Shown: positions 62,604 to 64,000 of the stretch, piece after piece | How positions within the stretch are numbered: the first letter of the stretch is position 1 | Layout of the letters: each line of letters begins with the position of its first letter | Origin: Streptomyces typhae | GTDB taxonomy: Bacteria; Actinomycetota; Actinomycetes; Streptomycetales; Streptomycetaceae | Assembly: GCF_009755605.1 (NCBI RefSeq) | Contig: NZ_WPNZ01000010.1 | Location: 124,001 to 188,000 of the forward strand | Direction: 5' to 3' | Length of the DNA: 64,000 bases | The notes under the pieces: model-generated | What the model was told of the DNA's origin: nothing | The model's database searches: none | What the model saw: the letters and a program-made list of their open reading frames with translations, nothing else | Position numbers and translations under genes: made by a program

Positions 62604-63746
62604 TCATGGATTGACCGCGAGCTCCAGGTACGCCGCGAACAGGACCAGGTGCACACCGCCCTGCAGCGGTGTGGCGCGTCCGGGGACGACCGTGAGCGTG
62701 CCGACGAGGACCGTGAGGACGAGCAGCACCATATGGGTGGAGCTGAGGCCGAGCACGAGCGGCCCGGACAGCCACACGGAGGCGATGGCGACGGCGGGAA
62801 TGGTCAGGCCGATGCTGGCCATCGCCGAGCCGAGGGCCAGGTTGAGGCTGGTCTGGACGCGGTCCCTGCGGGCCGCGCGCACGGCCGCGATGGTCTCCGG
62901 GAGCAGCACGAGCAGGGCGATGATCACACCGACCACGGCGTGCGGCAGGCCCGCGGACTCGACGCCCGACTCGATCGTCGGCGACACGCCCTTGGCGAGC
63001 CCGACGACACCGATCAGGGCGAGCCCGAGGAGGCCGAGGCTGATGAGGGCGGTGCGCGAGGAGGGCACCTCGGCGTGGTCGTCGCCGTCGACGACCTTGC
63101 CCTGTTTGGTGACCGGCAGGAAGTAGTCGCGGTGCCGTACGGTCTGGGTCGCGACGAACAGTCCGTACAGGACGAGTGAGGCCAGTGCGGCGAAGGTGAG
63201 CTGCGAGGTGGAGAACTCCGGGCCCGGCTTCGACGTCGTGAAGGTCGGCAGGACCAGGCTCAGCGTGGCCAGGGTGGCGACGGTCGCGAGCGCGGCACCG
63301 GTGCCCTCGGAGTTGAAGACGGCCACGCGGTGGCGCAGGGCTCCGGTCAGCAGACAGAGACCCACTATGCCGTTACAGGTGATCATGACGGCCGCGAAGA
63401 CCGTGTCACGGGCGAGGGTCGCGCTCTTGTCGCCGCCGTCGACCATCAGGGTGACGATGAGGGCGACCTCGATGATCGTGACCGCCACGGCAAGGACCAG
63501 GGAACCGAAGGGTTCGCCGACGCGGTGCGCGATGACCTCCGCGTGATGGACCGCGGAGAGCACGGCCCCGGCCAGTACCGCCGTCACCAGGGCGACGACG
63601 AGGCCGGGCAGATCGCGCCCCCAGGTGAGGACGAGGAGGACGACTCCGAGCACGGGCACGGCGGTCGTCCACCGCGCGGCGAGTGCCCGGAACTTAGGGA
63701 TCATGTACTTGATGCTGCCCCGCTCACGGGAGGGCCGCGACTTCAT
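62604..63746 (-). CDS. chaA: ChaA-type Ca2+/H+ (Na+/H+) antiporter
   Basis: A 380-residue CaCA-superfamily exchanger with about eleven hydrophobic helices and the two alpha-repeats: VGEPFGSLVLAVAVTIIEVA and LLVLLPETIAAVRAARRDRV with NLALGSAMASIGLTIPAVA. These acidic/polar motifs bind the cation. An acidic/His loop (KQGKVVDGDDHAEVP) separates the halves. ATG 63746, with an alternative ATG at 63704. It lies downstream of a TerC gene; both families handle metal cations, and a link to pH or metal homeostasis is inferred. Confidence 0.88.
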   Translation of the reverse strand: MKSRPSRERGSIKYMIPKFRALAARWTTAVPVLGVVLLVLTWGRDLPGLVVALVTAVLAGAVLSAVHHAEVIAHRVGEPFGSLVLAVAVTIIEVALIVTLMVDGGDKSATLARDTVFAAVMITCNGIVGLCLLTGALRHRVAVFNSEGTGAALATVATLATLSLVLPTFTTSKPGPEFSTSQLTFAALASLVLYGLFVATQTVRHRDYFLPVTKQGKVVDGDDHAEVPSSRTALISLGLLGLALIGVVGLAKGVSPTIESGVESAGLPHAVVGVIIALLVLLPETIAAVRAARRDRVQTSLNLALGSAMASIGLTIPAVAIASVWLSGPLVLGLSSTHMVLLVLTVLVGTLTVVPGRATPLQGGVHLVLFAAYLELAVNP

Positions 63747-63763
63747 GTGTGCCTTTCTATGCG

Positions 63764-63802
63764 GGAGCGGTGCACGGTCGACGACCGACCGTGCACCGCT
63801 CC
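63764..63802 (-). terminator. Terminator of the terC-like gene
   Basis: Perfect 17-bp stem with a 5-nt loop (63764-63780 / 63786-63802, GGAGCGGTGCACGGTCG and complement), 20 bp after the TAA at 63822. Confidence 0.8.
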
Positions 63803-63821
63803 AGATGGCTCTTCTGTGCGC

Positions 63822-64000
63822 TTACGCCTCGACGCTGTCCTTCTGGCTGTCGTCGCTGCCGGACGGGCCGGCCTCGGCCGCCTCGCGCTCCTGCTGCTTC
63901 TTGGAGGCCATGAGGCTGGTGATCGTGGTGATGACCAGCACGCCGCAGATGACGCCGAGCGACACCGGGATGGAGATCTCGGGGACGTGTACCCCGTTCT
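63822..64000 (-). CDS. TerC-family membrane protein (3' fragment)
   Basis: The last 58 codons of a gene entering from the right edge. They encode NGVHVPEISIPVSLGVICGV, a final membrane helix (VLVITTITSLMASKK) and a charged cytosolic tail ending DSQKDSVEA and TAA. The H/NGV-PEI-PVSLG-helix ending is the pattern of TerC/Alx proteins, associated with tellurite resistance and Mn2+ export. Only the C-terminus is visible. Confidence 0.65.
   Translation of the reverse strand, partial: NGVHVPEISIPVSLGVICGVLVITTITSLMASKKQQEREAAEAGPSGSDDSQKDSVEA

Overview
The window is a gene-dense, very GC-rich stretch of actinomycete chromosome, almost certainly from a Streptomyces species. The grounds are strong third-position GC bias, GTG/TTG starts, many ATGA/GTGA stop-start overlaps, and a recognisable Streptomyces core gene order: suf operon, ctaA, ctaB, tkt-tal-zwf-opcA-pgl, pgi, secG-tpiA-pgk-gap, whiA-yvcK-rapZ-uvrC, uvrA. 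No rRNA, tRNA, CRISPR array, prophage or intact insertion sequence was seen. Species identity is not asserted.

Layout. 1-9,100: accessory and housekeeping genes. These are an SRPBCC protein (cut by the left edge), an antibiotic-biosynthesis-monooxygenase protein behind a MerR-type promoter, an SGNH esterase, a Cys-rich unknown, dapA behind 23-bp tandem repeats, a SigE-family ECF sigma factor with a membrane partner, dapD, and an SMR pump with its TetR regulator. 9,100-15,900: the Fe-S assembly operon sufR-B-D-Rieske-C-S-U-T on the minus strand, with a SufR operator over a probable leaderless promoter and an IdeR/DmdR-like iron box upstream. 15,968-19,000: an AAC(3)-type acetyltransferase, a long inverted repeat, and an ABC transporter whose ATPase and permease genes are separated by three 92-bp tandem repeats, each carrying its own Shine-Dalgarno, ATG and overlapping 31-codon frame.

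19,100-25,000: heme A synthesis (ctaA, ctaB) flanking an amidohydrolase, a Lys-Pro-Ala-Glu repeat protein and a degenerate AMP-ligase followed by a purine-rich tract. 25,400-34,000: the pentose phosphate operon and pgi, convergent on a 20-bp-stem terminator. 34,000-48,200: an MFS exporter, an RbpA-family protein, secG, lower glycolysis (tpiA-pgk-gap), a large secreted M14 carboxypeptidase, then whiA, yvcK, rapZ and uvrC.

48,300-64,000: a secreted papain-like protease coupled to a membrane-anchored partner, an XRE-like regulator, a Rieske lipoprotein, a helically phased 10-bp repeat array upstream of a PfkB kinase with an internal Gly/Ala insertion, a MmyB-type regulator facing a YceI gene, an enoyl-CoA hydratase, uvrA with a histone-like tail, a mycothiol-dependent isomerase-family protein, a metallo-beta-lactamase fold hydrolase, aroQ beside a shikimate-type MHS transporter, a ChaA Ca2+/H+ antiporter and the end of a TerC protein.

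Most genes are conserved core functions. The unusual content lies in tandem repeats placed at gene junctions or inside coding regions, and in low-complexity tails on otherwise ordinary enzymes (OpcA, UvrC, UvrA, PfkB kinase).
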